Assembly (NCBI GenBank): GCA_900318335.1
Contig: ONKF01000006.1
Coordinates: 62,001 to 126,000, forward strand
Direction of reading: 5' to 3'
Length of the DNA: 64,000 bases
From: an uncultured Prevotellaceae bacterium
GTDB taxonomy: Bacteria; Bacteroidota; Bacteroidia; Bacteroidales; Muribaculaceae
In this document: piece after piece, positions 9,289 to 16,454 of the stretch
How the letters are laid out: the number at the start of each line of letters is the position of its first letter
Numbering within the stretch: the first letter of the stretch is position 1
Notes under the pieces: generated by a model
Told to the model about the DNA's origin: nothing
What the model saw: the letters and a program-made list of their open reading frames with translations, nothing else
Databases searched by the model: none
Translations under genes and position numbers: made by a program

Positions 9289-9651
9289 ATGAAAAAATTA
9301 TTTCTTATCGCTGCAGTTGCCATTATGGCAGCATCCTGCTCCACATCAATGAAAACCTACACAGCAACGGCTATCGACACCCGTTCTCAGTTACAAACCG
9401 CCACCACTGCCGATCTTGTCGTGAGCGAGACCCGCATTTCCTACACCATGAGACCGACAGAGGCTATTCAGAGAGGCGGTGAGAAGAATGTCATCAATGC
9501 GGCTGTACATGAGGCATTATTACAATACGGTAACTCAGATGTGCTGGTAGACCTGGAATATGTGCTGGAGTATAAGGACAGTAAGATTGAGTCCATCACT
9601 GTCACCGGTCATCCCGCAAAGTACACCAACTACCGCTCCCTGAATAAGTAA
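9289..9651 (+). CDS. small lipoprotein, paralogue of the N-terminal half of its neighbour
   Basis: A 120-residue protein with a lipoprotein signal peptide and lipobox ending at Cys17 (MAASC). The mature part shares a pattern with residues ~20-130 of the next gene: TADLxVSxxRxxxTxxP, then RGGEKN, then NSDVLVDLEYV, then ITVTGHPAKYTNYRS. I do not recognise a named family. It is predicted to be membrane-anchored on the periplasmic or outer face. Gene order (49 bp apart, same strand) suggests co-expression with the longer paralogue, which adds a beta-barrel. Function unknown. Confidence 0.8.
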   Translation: MKKLFLIAAVAIMAASCSTSMKTYTATAIDTRSQLQTATTADLVVSETRISYTMRPTEAIQRGGEKNVINAAVHEALLQYGNSDVLVDLEYVLEYKDSKIESITVTGHPAKYTNYRSLNK

Positions 9652-9700
9652 GCGACAGCTTAATAAGCACGACTAATCATCTAATCGTTTACTATCAATC

Positions 9701-10642
9701 ATGAAATTATCAACCCTATATACAGGAGCATTATTGTTGTTCCTGTCATCATGCACCACTGCCGGAATGGTAAAGACGGCTTCGACGCTCAAGACGAAAG
9801 CCGATATCCATTCTCTTACCATCGCCGACCTGGAGGTGTCACCCGAACGCGTGACTCACACGATACATCCGTCTGATGAGATCCTGCGAGGAGGTGAAGA
9901 GAACGCGAAGCGCGCCGCCGAAGCCGAGGTCCTGGCAGCTCACAACAATGCAGATGTGCTTGTTGATGCACAATATGTCATCACCAAGGACAACGGTTCA
10001 CTGTTCAAGAGACCCAAGATCACATCCATCACTGTCACAGGCCACCCCGCCCACTACAAGAACTATCATTCGGTTCCCGCGTCGGTGTGGGACAATGCCG
10101 TTGCCGCAGCTACAGCAGTTGGCCAAAGCATTAACCCCACTGGTAGCGGAGAAGCTAAAAAAGTCTTCATCCCAACGCCTAAATTCAACTTCAGCGGAGC
10201 AAAATTTGAAGGCTATTTTAATGCATTCGGAGGCTACATGGTTCCCGAGCACGATGATATTGATGACGGATGCTACTTTGCTGGCGGATCGTTAACTCTG
10301 GGCTGCCGGATACTTCCCCAGTTATTCATCGGTGCCGGCGCTGCAGGCAAATATGTCTTTCATTCAGAATTTGTATATGTACCTGTTTATGGCAATATCC
10401 GTTTCTATACCCACAATGGCAGCATCTCGCCTTTCATCGATGCCAAAGTAGGCCACTCGTTTGTTCCAGGTGACAAGATGTACAAAGGCGGCTTCTTTGC
10501 ATCACCGACTATTGGTTACGCGTTTGGCAGATTTGAGATAGGTATTCAATACACATTCCAGAAATGCCGGATTGAAAGTTATCAGATGAACAGAACATCC
10601 AAGGAGCATAACCTTGCTCTGTCATTAGGACTTAGATTATAA
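9701..10642 (+). CDS. lipoprotein-like N-domain fused to an outer-membrane beta-barrel-like C-domain
   Basis: A 313-residue protein with a lipobox-like signal (LLFLSSC, Cys18). Residues ~30-125 repeat the domain of the preceding gene (ADLEVSPERVTHTIHPSDE, RGGEENA, ITVTGHPAHYKNYHS). After a linker, residues ~165-313 have alternating aromatic/glycine strands (FEGYFNAFGGYMV, LFIGAGAAGKYVF, FFASPTIGYAFGRFEIGIQYTF) and end LALSLGLRL with hydrophobic alternation, as in small outer-membrane barrels. A conventional lipoprotein carrying its own barrel is unusual, so either the lipidation or the barrel call may be wrong. A rho-independent terminator follows. Confidence 0.8.
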   Translation: MKLSTLYTGALLLFLSSCTTAGMVKTASTLKTKADIHSLTIADLEVSPERVTHTIHPSDEILRGGEENAKRAAEAEVLAAHNNADVLVDAQYVITKDNGSLFKRPKITSITVTGHPAHYKNYHSVPASVWDNAVAAATAVGQSINPTGSGEAKKVFIPTPKFNFSGAKFEGYFNAFGGYMVPEHDDIDDGCYFAGGSLTLGCRILPQLFIGAGAAGKYVFHSEFVYVPVYGNIRFYTHNGSISPFIDAKVGHSFVPGDKMYKGGFFASPTIGYAFGRFEIGIQYTFQKCRIESYQMNRTSKEHNLALSLGLRL

Positions 10643-10663
10643 CCGGACAGAAACGTTAATCAT

Positions 10664-10702
10664 AAGGGGGAGGGCCATCTTTTGGAACCCTCCTTCTTTT
10701 TT
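10664..10702 (+). terminator. terminator after the lipoprotein pair
   Basis: GGAGGG (10669-10674) pairs with CCCTCC (10688-10693); a T-rich run follows. Confidence 0.75.
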
Positions 10703-10849
10703 ACAAGTCACTTTCTCTCGTGGTGGGATGACTATTCATCAACTTCGTTAGACATCACATGAAGAAAGCAAAAACACATCATGATTAGATTTCTCAATGA
10801 TTTTTTGAAGAAAAATAAAGGAATCTGGACCAATTATAAAAAAAATCAT

Positions 10850-10857
10850 TACATTTG
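10850..10857 (+). promoter_or_regulatory. -7 box (TACATTTG) for the metallopeptidase gene
   Basis: TAnnTTTG box 46 bp before the ATG at 10904. Confidence 0.6.
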
Positions 10858-10903
10858 CACACTTTAGAGAGAACATTAATAACTTAAAAATAGCATTATC
10901 ACT

Positions 10904-11779
10904 ATGAGACTTGAAGGAAGACGCGAAAGCACCAACGTTGAGGATCGCCGCGGCATGGGCACCGGAACCAAGATTGGTCTGGGTGGCATCGGCGGACTGA
11001 TTATCGCCGGATTAATCACCCTACTGATGGGTGGCAACATCGGCGATGTGTTACAACAAGCTGGAAACATTGGACTCCAGAACGAGACTATCCAGCAAGG
11101 AGAGTTCAGCGAGGAGGAACAGGAACTGGCAACATTCTCCAAACAGGTGATTGCCAGCACCGAGGACATCTGGTCTGAAATATTCAGGCAGTATGGCATC
11201 GGGGAATATCCCGCACCCACATTGGTACTCTACACCGGTACAACCAGCACCGCCTGCGGTCAGGGAAACGCTGCAGTAGGCCCCTTCTACTGCTCGGGTG
11301 ACCAGAAGGTTTACCTTGACCTGTCGTTCTTCCAGACCATGGATAGGCAACTGGGTGTCAAAGGTGACAATTCCAGCCTTGCCAAAGCCTACGTTATTGC
11401 CCACGAGGTGGGTCACCACATCGAGTACCTGATGGGTACCCTGGACAAAGCGCACCAGCGCATGCAGGCCACCAACCAGACCAATGCCAACAAGTATAGT
11501 GTGCGCCTCGAGCTGATGGCCGACTTCTATGCAGGCGTATGGGCACATTACGAGAGCAGGATGTTCGGTTCAATCAGCGACCAGGACCTGCGTGAGGCCA
11601 TCGACTGCGCTCAGAAAATCGGTGACGACTACCTGCAGAAGCGTTCGCAGGGCTACGCACAGCCCGAAAGCTTCACCCACGGTACCAGCGCACAGCGCAT
11701 GAAGTGGTTCAAGCTTGGTTACGAGACCGGCGACGTGCGCCGCGCCACCACCTTCCAGGAGAGCGACGCCACCCTGTAA
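10904..11779 (+). CDS. neutral zinc metallopeptidase, YpfJ family
   Basis: A 291-residue putative zinc protease. Its N-terminus (MRLEGRRESTNVEDRRG) and the following glycine-rich membrane segment (about 23-45) are hallmarks of the YpfJ/zinc_peptidase family. The zinc-binding HEVGH is at 167-171, and ELMADFYAGVW downstream supplies the likely third ligand. The substrate is unknown; the family is predicted to be membrane-anchored. The gene has its own promoter and ends at a hairpin shared with the convergent pgeF gene. Confidence 0.93.
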   Translation: MRLEGRRESTNVEDRRGMGTGTKIGLGGIGGLIIAGLITLLMGGNIGDVLQQAGNIGLQNETIQQGEFSEEEQELATFSKQVIASTEDIWSEIFRQYGIGEYPAPTLVLYTGTTSTACGQGNAAVGPFYCSGDQKVYLDLSFFQTMDRQLGVKGDNSSLAKAYVIAHEVGHHIEYLMGTLDKAHQRMQATNQTNANKYSVRLELMADFYAGVWAHYESRMFGSISDQDLREAIDCAQKIGDDYLQKRSQGYAQPESFTHGTSAQRMKWFKLGYETGDVRRATTFQESDATL

Positions 11780-11795
11780 ATTTTAACGACACCAC

Positions 11796-11839
11796 AAAAA
11801 GTGTGACAAAAGGGACGGTTCTTTTTGTCACACTTTTTT
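11796..11839. terminator. bidirectional terminator with a GGGACGGTTC loop
   Basis: AAAAAGTGTGACAAAA and TTTTGTCACACTTTTT form a perfect 16-bp stem. Because of the A and T tracts it can act in both directions, serving both convergent genes. The loop contains GGGACGGTTC, a motif that recurs in the hairpin at 41118-41175. Confidence 0.8.
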
Positions 11840-12625
11840 CTATTGCCTGATAATTGCGGTGAAGGTGCGGCCGCTGTGGATGCCGAGACGGCGGGCCGAG
11901 AAGAAGCGGTCGTGCTCGCAGCGGGAACAGTGTTGCGACAGGACGATTTGACTTGATGGGACGCCTGCATCGATGAGGACGGCCCGATTTGCTGCACGCA
12001 GGTCGATATGGGCCTTGCCCGTGGCAGGGTTACGCTGGACAATGGCATTGAGGTCAAATCGCGCCTTGCTGAATGCATCCACCACCTCGTCGCCCACTTC
12101 AAAGCACTCCTGGCAGATGCTGGGTCCCATGGCCACCTGGATGCGGCTGGCGCTTGCTCCCTGGCGGCACATCTCCTTCACAACGGCCTCGGCAATACGT
12201 CCCACTGTACCACGCCAACCCGCATGGGCCACAGCAATGACACCTGCCTGCCCTTCGACCAGGACAATGGGCACACAGTCGGCGGTATTCACCCCGATGA
12301 CCACCCCCTGCAGGGATGTCACAATCGCGTCAACGCCCTCAAGCGCGGACTCCTGCTTGTCGATATCCATCGAGCGGAATGCTTCGTCGATTACCGCCAC
12401 ACGGCAGGAGTGGGTCTGCCGCGGCATGATGAGGTCATCCAGGTCAACGCCCAATTGCATTGCCAGCGTGATGCGGGCGTCAAGCACGCGCAAGGCATCA
12501 TCGCCCACATAGTCACACAGGTTCACACCCGAATAGGCATTGCGCCCATCCACCTCGCCACGCGTCGTCGAAAAGGCCTCCACGCCCTCGACGGGTCTCG
12601 CAAAATCCAATTTCAATAATTCCAT
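11840..12625 (-). CDS. pgeF: peptidoglycan editing factor PgeF (YfiH/laccase-domain family)
   Basis: YfiH/PgeF proteins hydrolyse mis-incorporated L-Ser-containing muropeptide precursors; related proteins act on purine nucleosides. Family marks: the start region FSTTRGEVDG, PRQTHSCRV, NTADCVPIVLVEG, VAHAGWRGTVGRIAE and GPSICQECFEVG, holding the conserved Cys and His metal ligands. The open frame extends upstream to 12667, but I chose the ATG at 12625 (MELLKLDF) because a TACCTTTG promoter box lies at 12634-12641, inside the longer version. That leaves a leader of only a few nucleotides. It is divergent from recF. Confidence 0.92.
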   Translation of the reverse strand: MELLKLDFARPVEGVEAFSTTRGEVDGRNAYSGVNLCDYVGDDALRVLDARITLAMQLGVDLDDLIMPRQTHSCRVAVIDEAFRSMDIDKQESALEGVDAIVTSLQGVVIGVNTADCVPIVLVEGQAGVIAVAHAGWRGTVGRIAEAVVKEMCRQGASASRIQVAMGPSICQECFEVGDEVVDAFSKARFDLNAIVQRNPATGKAHIDLRAANRAVLIDAGVPSSQIVLSQHCSRCEHDRFFSARRLGIHSGRTFTAIIRQ

Positions 12626-12633
12626 CACGATGA

Positions 12634-12641
12634 CAAAGGTA
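12634..12641 (-). promoter_or_regulatory. -7 box (TACCTTTG) for pgeF
   Basis: TAnnTTTG on the minus strand, only 8 bp before the chosen ATG, implying an almost leaderless mRNA. It decides against the longer ORF. Confidence 0.6.
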
Positions 12642-12685
12642 ACAATTAATTCCTGTCCTATCATCAAAAATCATGGAATTTGCAC

Positions 12686-12693
12686 TACCTTTG
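12686..12693 (+). promoter_or_regulatory. -7 box (TACCTTTG) for recF
   Basis: TAnnTTTG 4 bp before the recF ATG at 12698, implying a leaderless mRNA and arguing against the upstream in-frame ATG at 12680. Confidence 0.6.
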
Positions 12694-12697
12694 CATC

Positions 12698-13810
12698 ATG
12701 ACACTGAATACCGCCACCATAGTCAACTACAAGAACATCGATGAGGCCCGGCTGGAGTTCTCGCCCAAGCTGAATTGCCTGATTGGCAACAACGGCCAGG
12801 GCAAGACCAACGTGCTCGACGCGATATATTACCTGAGCATGTGCCGCTCCTATGCAGCGACGGGTGACAATAGCGCCGTCATCCGCCACGGCGAATCCTA
12901 CATGATGCTCCAGGGCTGTTATACCCGGCAGGAGTCCCCGCTGGAAATCAGCGTCGCCCTGCAGCGCGGCAAGCGCAAGGTCGTGCGCCGTGACGGCAAG
13001 GAGTACCAGCGCCTGAGCCAACACATCGGCCTATTGCCCGTGGTCATGGTCTCGCCCATGGACTGGGATCTGGTGCGCGGCAGCGGTGAGGAACGACGAC
13101 GGTTCATGGACCTTATCATCGCCCAGAACGATAGCGAGTATCTTGACGCCCTCATCCGCTACAACAAGGCCGTTGAGCAGCGCAATGCCATGATCAAGAA
13201 GGAAATGCGCGATCCATTGCTCTATGAGACCGTCGAGCAGGCCATGTCTATCCACGCCTCCTTGATTCATCGTCGCCGCAGCCAGTGGGTGGAGCAGTTC
13301 ATGCCCATCTTCATGCACTACTACAATGCCGTTGCGGGCGATGGCGAGACCGTCAGTCTGCACTACAAGAGTCACCTCAACGAGGGCAGCATGCTCGAGC
13401 ATCTGACAGCGACACGCGAGCGCGACATGATACTGGGATACACCACCCGTGGCATCCACCGTGACGACATCGAGCTCATGCTCGACGACTATCCCATGCG
13501 CCGCACGGGCAGCCAGGGTCAGTGCAAAACCTACACCATTGCCCTGCGTTTTGCCCAGTTTGACTTCCTCAAGGCCAACAATCCCGCAGTGCCCATCCTC
13601 CTGCTTGACGACATATTTGACAAGCTCGACGCCAACCGTGTGGAACGCATTGTGGATGTCGTGTCCAGTGACCGTTTCGGTCAGATTTTCATCACCGACA
13701 CCAATCGCACCCATCTCGACGAAATCGTTGCCCGACACGGCGGCGGGCACTGCCTGATGCACGTCGAGAACGGTGCCATCACCATCATGAAAGGAGGAGA
13801 AACAGCATGA
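12698..13810 (+). CDS. recF: DNA replication/repair protein RecF
   Basis: An SMC-like ATPase that loads RecA at gaps together with RecO and RecR. At 370 residues it has normal length. Walker A GNNGQGKT is at 30-37, the signature-like GSQGQCKTYTIALRFAQ is near 270-286, and Walker B ILLLDDIFDKLD follows. The ATG at 12698 is preferred to 12680 because the promoter box overlaps the longer form, and the protein then begins MTLNTATIVNYKN as expected for RecF. The stop overlaps the start of the DUF721 gene (ATGA), so the two are translationally coupled. Confidence 0.96.
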   Translation: MTLNTATIVNYKNIDEARLEFSPKLNCLIGNNGQGKTNVLDAIYYLSMCRSYAATGDNSAVIRHGESYMMLQGCYTRQESPLEISVALQRGKRKVVRRDGKEYQRLSQHIGLLPVVMVSPMDWDLVRGSGEERRRFMDLIIAQNDSEYLDALIRYNKAVEQRNAMIKKEMRDPLLYETVEQAMSIHASLIHRRRSQWVEQFMPIFMHYYNAVAGDGETVSLHYKSHLNEGSMLEHLTATRERDMILGYTTRGIHRDDIELMLDDYPMRRTGSQGQCKTYTIALRFAQFDFLKANNPAVPILLLDDIFDKLDANRVERIVDVVSSDRFGQIFITDTNRTHLDEIVARHGGGHCLMHVENGAITIMKGGETA

Positions 13811-14097
13811 AACGTACCGAGGCCCGCAACATCGGCCAAATCATCAACGACTTGCTCAAGAAGGAGAACCTTGATGTCGCCCTCGATGAGCACCGTGCCT
13901 GCGCCCTCTGGCCCCAAATCGTGGGTGACGGCATCAACCGCTACACCATCAAGCGCTACGTCAAGGACGGCGTGATGACGGTCCACCTCTCCTCGGCATC
14001 GCTCAAGGGGGAACTCATGCTCAACCGGGCCACTATCATCGCGCGCATCAACGAGGCCCTGGGGAGGGACATCATCAGTGAAATCATCTTTAAATAA
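13807..14097 (+). CDS. DUF721 (DciA-like) protein
   Basis: A 96-residue protein with the DUF721 core: ALWPQIVGDGINRYT, then a beta hairpin (GVMTVHLSSASLKGELM) and a terminal helix INEALGRDIISEIIF. DUF721 includes DciA, the helicase operator of many bacteria, but Bacteroidota members are short, so a helicase-loading role is inference. The 4-bp overlap with recF fits the common recF-DUF721 operon and a role in DNA replication or repair. Confidence 0.88.
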   Translation: MKRTEARNIGQIINDLLKKENLDVALDEHRACALWPQIVGDGINRYTIKRYVKDGVMTVHLSSASLKGELMLNRATIIARINEALGRDIISEIIFK

Positions 14098-14145
14098 TCC
14101 AGATCATCTATCATTTCCAGAACATCTCGAAATGCGGATGTCATC

Positions 14146-14178
14146 TTTAAACTCTAAACTCTAAACTTTAAACTAAAA
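14146..14178. repeat. TTTAAACTCTAAACT string before a start codon
   Basis: Repeated CTAAACT/TTTAAACT units run up to the ATG of the thioesterase gene (ending AAACTAAAAT). Same family as 863-905 and 46169-46204. Confidence 0.6.
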
Positions 14179-14179
14179 T

Positions 14180-14620
14180 ATGAATCACAGCATCGAAGCC
14201 CAATATCCCTTCAAGCGCACCACCAAGGTACAACTGCGTTTCAACGACATCGACGCCCTGGGCCACGTCAACAATTCCATCTATTTCCAATTCTTTGACT
14301 TGGCCAAGACCGAATACTTTGCCGGCCTTGAGGTCGATGCCGACATCAACTGGTGCCGTCCTGCCATCGTCATCGCCAACGTGAATTGCTCGTTCCTGGT
14401 TTCCACAGTCTTCCAGGAGCCTGTCGAAGTGCTCACCCAGTGTGCACACCTGGGCAACAAGAGTCTGACGCTGCTGCAGCACCTCATCAACAGCGACACA
14501 CGCGAGTTGAAAGCCACCTGTGCCACCGTGATGGTCAACCTGGATCCCGAAACCAACCAGCCTTCACCGCTCCCCAAGGTGTGGCGTGACGCCATCGTGG
14601 CCTATGAGGGCCATGAGTGA
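14180..14620 (+). CDS. acyl-CoA thioesterase (4HBT hotdog fold)
   Basis: A 146-residue single-hotdog protein. The catalytic-loop motif RFNDIDALGHVNNSIYFQFF (residues ~20-39) is diagnostic of the YbgC/4-hydroxybenzoyl-CoA thioesterase-like group, with D at about 25 as the likely catalytic acid. It hydrolyses an acyl-CoA thioester; the chain cannot be named from sequence. It follows recF-DUF721 after an 82-bp gap holding a repeat string, so co-transcription is possible. It converges on the DUF3667 gene. Confidence 0.9.
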   Translation: MNHSIEAQYPFKRTTKVQLRFNDIDALGHVNNSIYFQFFDLAKTEYFAGLEVDADINWCRPAIVIANVNCSFLVSTVFQEPVEVLTQCAHLGNKSLTLLQHLINSDTRELKATCATVMVNLDPETNQPSPLPKVWRDAIVAYEGHE

Positions 14621-14640
14621 TTATCGCTGGGCGTGTGCCA

Positions 14641-15636
14641 TCATTCACCCCCTGAATTAGGGTCAGCATTCGCTTCAATATTTGCCTTGCGTCTGGCTTT
14701 TCTTGTAGAAAAATAGTTAATGATTAAGCCGACTGCAAGAATAATAAATGAATAAATCAGAAAGCCGACCACAAGCATGGATCTATTCTCTACATTTTGC
14801 TCTGGTGTCAGTTTTTTGTTGACTAACCACTCGACCTTGATGTCAAACAGACCATAAATCAGCGCACTTCCCCATAACAGGATAACTAAGATGACCACAC
14901 TCTGGCGCCAGAAGGTGCCCCACAACCCATAACCGAACAAATACTTGTAAACGATAATATAGTATATCATCGTGACTACAAACGAGACAAGACTCGTCAA
15001 GTTATAATCGAACACAAGCAGTGGAATCACCAAAAAGGCACACAATACCATGATTATAGACAGGAACACCTGGATAAAAAAGCCTTCAGGTAGGCTATGG
15101 CGGGTATTGCGAGGAGAATAACGGAACAACAACCATGTGGGAATAATCGCCATGACCGCCATAATCAACATTACCCAACTATAATGACTTTGTTGCCATG
15201 TAGCATAGTCGCCCATAGCTCTTAGTGCCTGACTGTCAACATTGAAGTCAATGAAAATTGGAAGGAGCCAATAGACAACAAACGAGTATAATAATGTCAA
15301 GATAAACAGCATCTTCACTGGCGGGAAACTCATCTGGCGTTTACCGCTGATGTAATCATCAATGATGTGCCCCGGGCGTAATAGTAATTGCCACAGGCTA
15401 TAAATCAGTGAGCGGGTCCCTAATCCCCAGATGTCCATCACACCCTGATGGACGCTCGCCCAATTGATGCGGCCAATGCCCGCCTTCTGGGAACAGCATG
15501 GGCAAAAGTTGCCCGTGAAAGTGCATCCGCAGTTCTGACAAAGGTGCTCAGCATCGCTCATGTGATATTCTATCGGATGACGCTGCCACTCCTTAAAGCG
15601 TTTATATTGTTGTTTCAAGTGTTCCCAATTCATCAT
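14641..15636 (-). CDS. DUF3667 zinc-ribbon membrane protein
   Basis: A 331-residue protein with an N-terminal zinc-ribbon-like pair of CxxC motifs (CQNCGCTFTGNFCPCC, about residues 33-48), a GVMDIWGLGTRSLIYSLWQL region and a RPGHIIDDYISGKRQMSFPPVKML signature typical of DUF3667, then about five or six membrane helices. The tail is charged (RKARRKANIEANADPNSGG). DUF3667 is common in Bacteroidota; no function is established. Codon and base use look more AT-rich than in neighbouring genes. Confidence 0.85.
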   Translation of the reverse strand: MMNWEHLKQQYKRFKEWQRHPIEYHMSDAEHLCQNCGCTFTGNFCPCCSQKAGIGRINWASVHQGVMDIWGLGTRSLIYSLWQLLLRPGHIIDDYISGKRQMSFPPVKMLFILTLLYSFVVYWLLPIFIDFNVDSQALRAMGDYATWQQSHYSWVMLIMAVMAIIPTWLLFRYSPRNTRHSLPEGFFIQVFLSIIMVLCAFLVIPLLVFDYNLTSLVSFVVTMIYYIIVYKYLFGYGLWGTFWRQSVVILVILLWGSALIYGLFDIKVEWLVNKKLTPEQNVENRSMLVVGFLIYSFIILAVGLIINYFSTRKARRKANIEANADPNSGGE

Positions 15637-15718
15637 AATTCTATCTTTTTTAGGATGCTATTACTATTCAATCGCACAAAAATACAACAAAAAAAACATA
15701 AAACCACCCTTGCTCCCC

Positions 15719-15753
15719 AAAAACTGAAAACTGGAAACTGAAAACTAAAAACT
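15719..15753. repeat. AAACTGAAAACT/ACTAAAAACT string
   Basis: Tandem degenerate 7-8 bp units (ACTGAAA, ACTGGAAA, ACTAAAA) immediately upstream of the SIS gene promoter box. Confidence 0.65.
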
Positions 15754-15759
15754 ATTTCG

Positions 15760-15767
15760 TACCTTTG
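15760..15767 (+). promoter_or_regulatory. -7 box (TACCTTTG) for the SIS isomerase gene
   Basis: TAnnTTTG box, 31 bp before the ATG. Confidence 0.6.
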
Positions 15768-15798
15768 CACGTTCTAAACATCTTATACCAATTCTAAT

Positions 15799-16407
15799 AT
15801 GAACGTAAAACAATCAATGCAAGAGATACTGGAGGCCGAGAGCAAGGCCGTCCTTAACATACCCGTGACCGACGCCTACGAGGAGGCCGTCAATCTGATA
15901 GTCGAGCAAGTGAAGCACGAGGGGGGCAAACTCGTCACCTCGGGCATGGGCAAGTGTGGCCAGATTGCCGACAACATTGCCACCACCTTCTCCTCGACGG
16001 GTATTCCTGCCATCTTCCTCCATCCCAGCGAGGCACAGCATGGCGACTTGGGTGTGGTACAACCCCACGACGTGCTTCTGTTGCTCTCCAACTCGGGCCG
16101 CACCAACGAAATCTGCGCCCTCGTCTCACTCGCACACAACCTGTACCCCCAGCTCAAGATTGTTGTTATCACCGGCAACAAGGACAGTGAGCTGGCTCAC
16201 TTAGCCGACATCTGCCTGTGGACAGGCAATACCCAGGAGGTGTGCCCTCTGGGCCTGACACCCACCACCTCGACCACGGTGATGACCGTCATCGGCGATG
16301 TGCTCGTGGTCAACACCATGCGCGCCACCGGCTTCACCCGTGAGGACTATGCCCTGCGCCATCACGGCGGTTACCTGGGCAGTGTCGCCAAGGGTACCAA
16401 ATATTAA
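15799..16407 (+). CDS. SIS-domain sugar-phosphate isomerase, KdsD-like without CBS domains
   Basis: Predicted to interconvert ribulose 5-phosphate and arabinose 5-phosphate, the first step to Kdo for lipopolysaccharide. The 202-residue protein is only the SIS domain; E. coli KdsD (~328 residues) carries two extra CBS domains. Visible residues: TSGMGKCG with K52, SNSGRTNE with E104, E147 before CPLGLTPTTSTT, and ALRHHGGYLG with H188. These match the spacing of the KdsD active-site Lys, Glu, Glu and His. Short SIS-only forms occur in Bacteroidota. A hexulose-phosphate isomerase-type activity cannot be excluded. Confidence 0.85.
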   Translation: MNVKQSMQEILEAESKAVLNIPVTDAYEEAVNLIVEQVKHEGGKLVTSGMGKCGQIADNIATTFSSTGIPAIFLHPSEAQHGDLGVVQPHDVLLLLSNSGRTNEICALVSLAHNLYPQLKIVVITGNKDSELAHLADICLWTGNTQEVCPLGLTPTTSTTVMTVIGDVLVVNTMRATGFTREDYALRHHGGYLGSVAKGTKY

Positions 16408-16454
16408 CCTGACAGTCATTTAGCATCTATTCTCTGTTATCCCCTCCCTGAACA

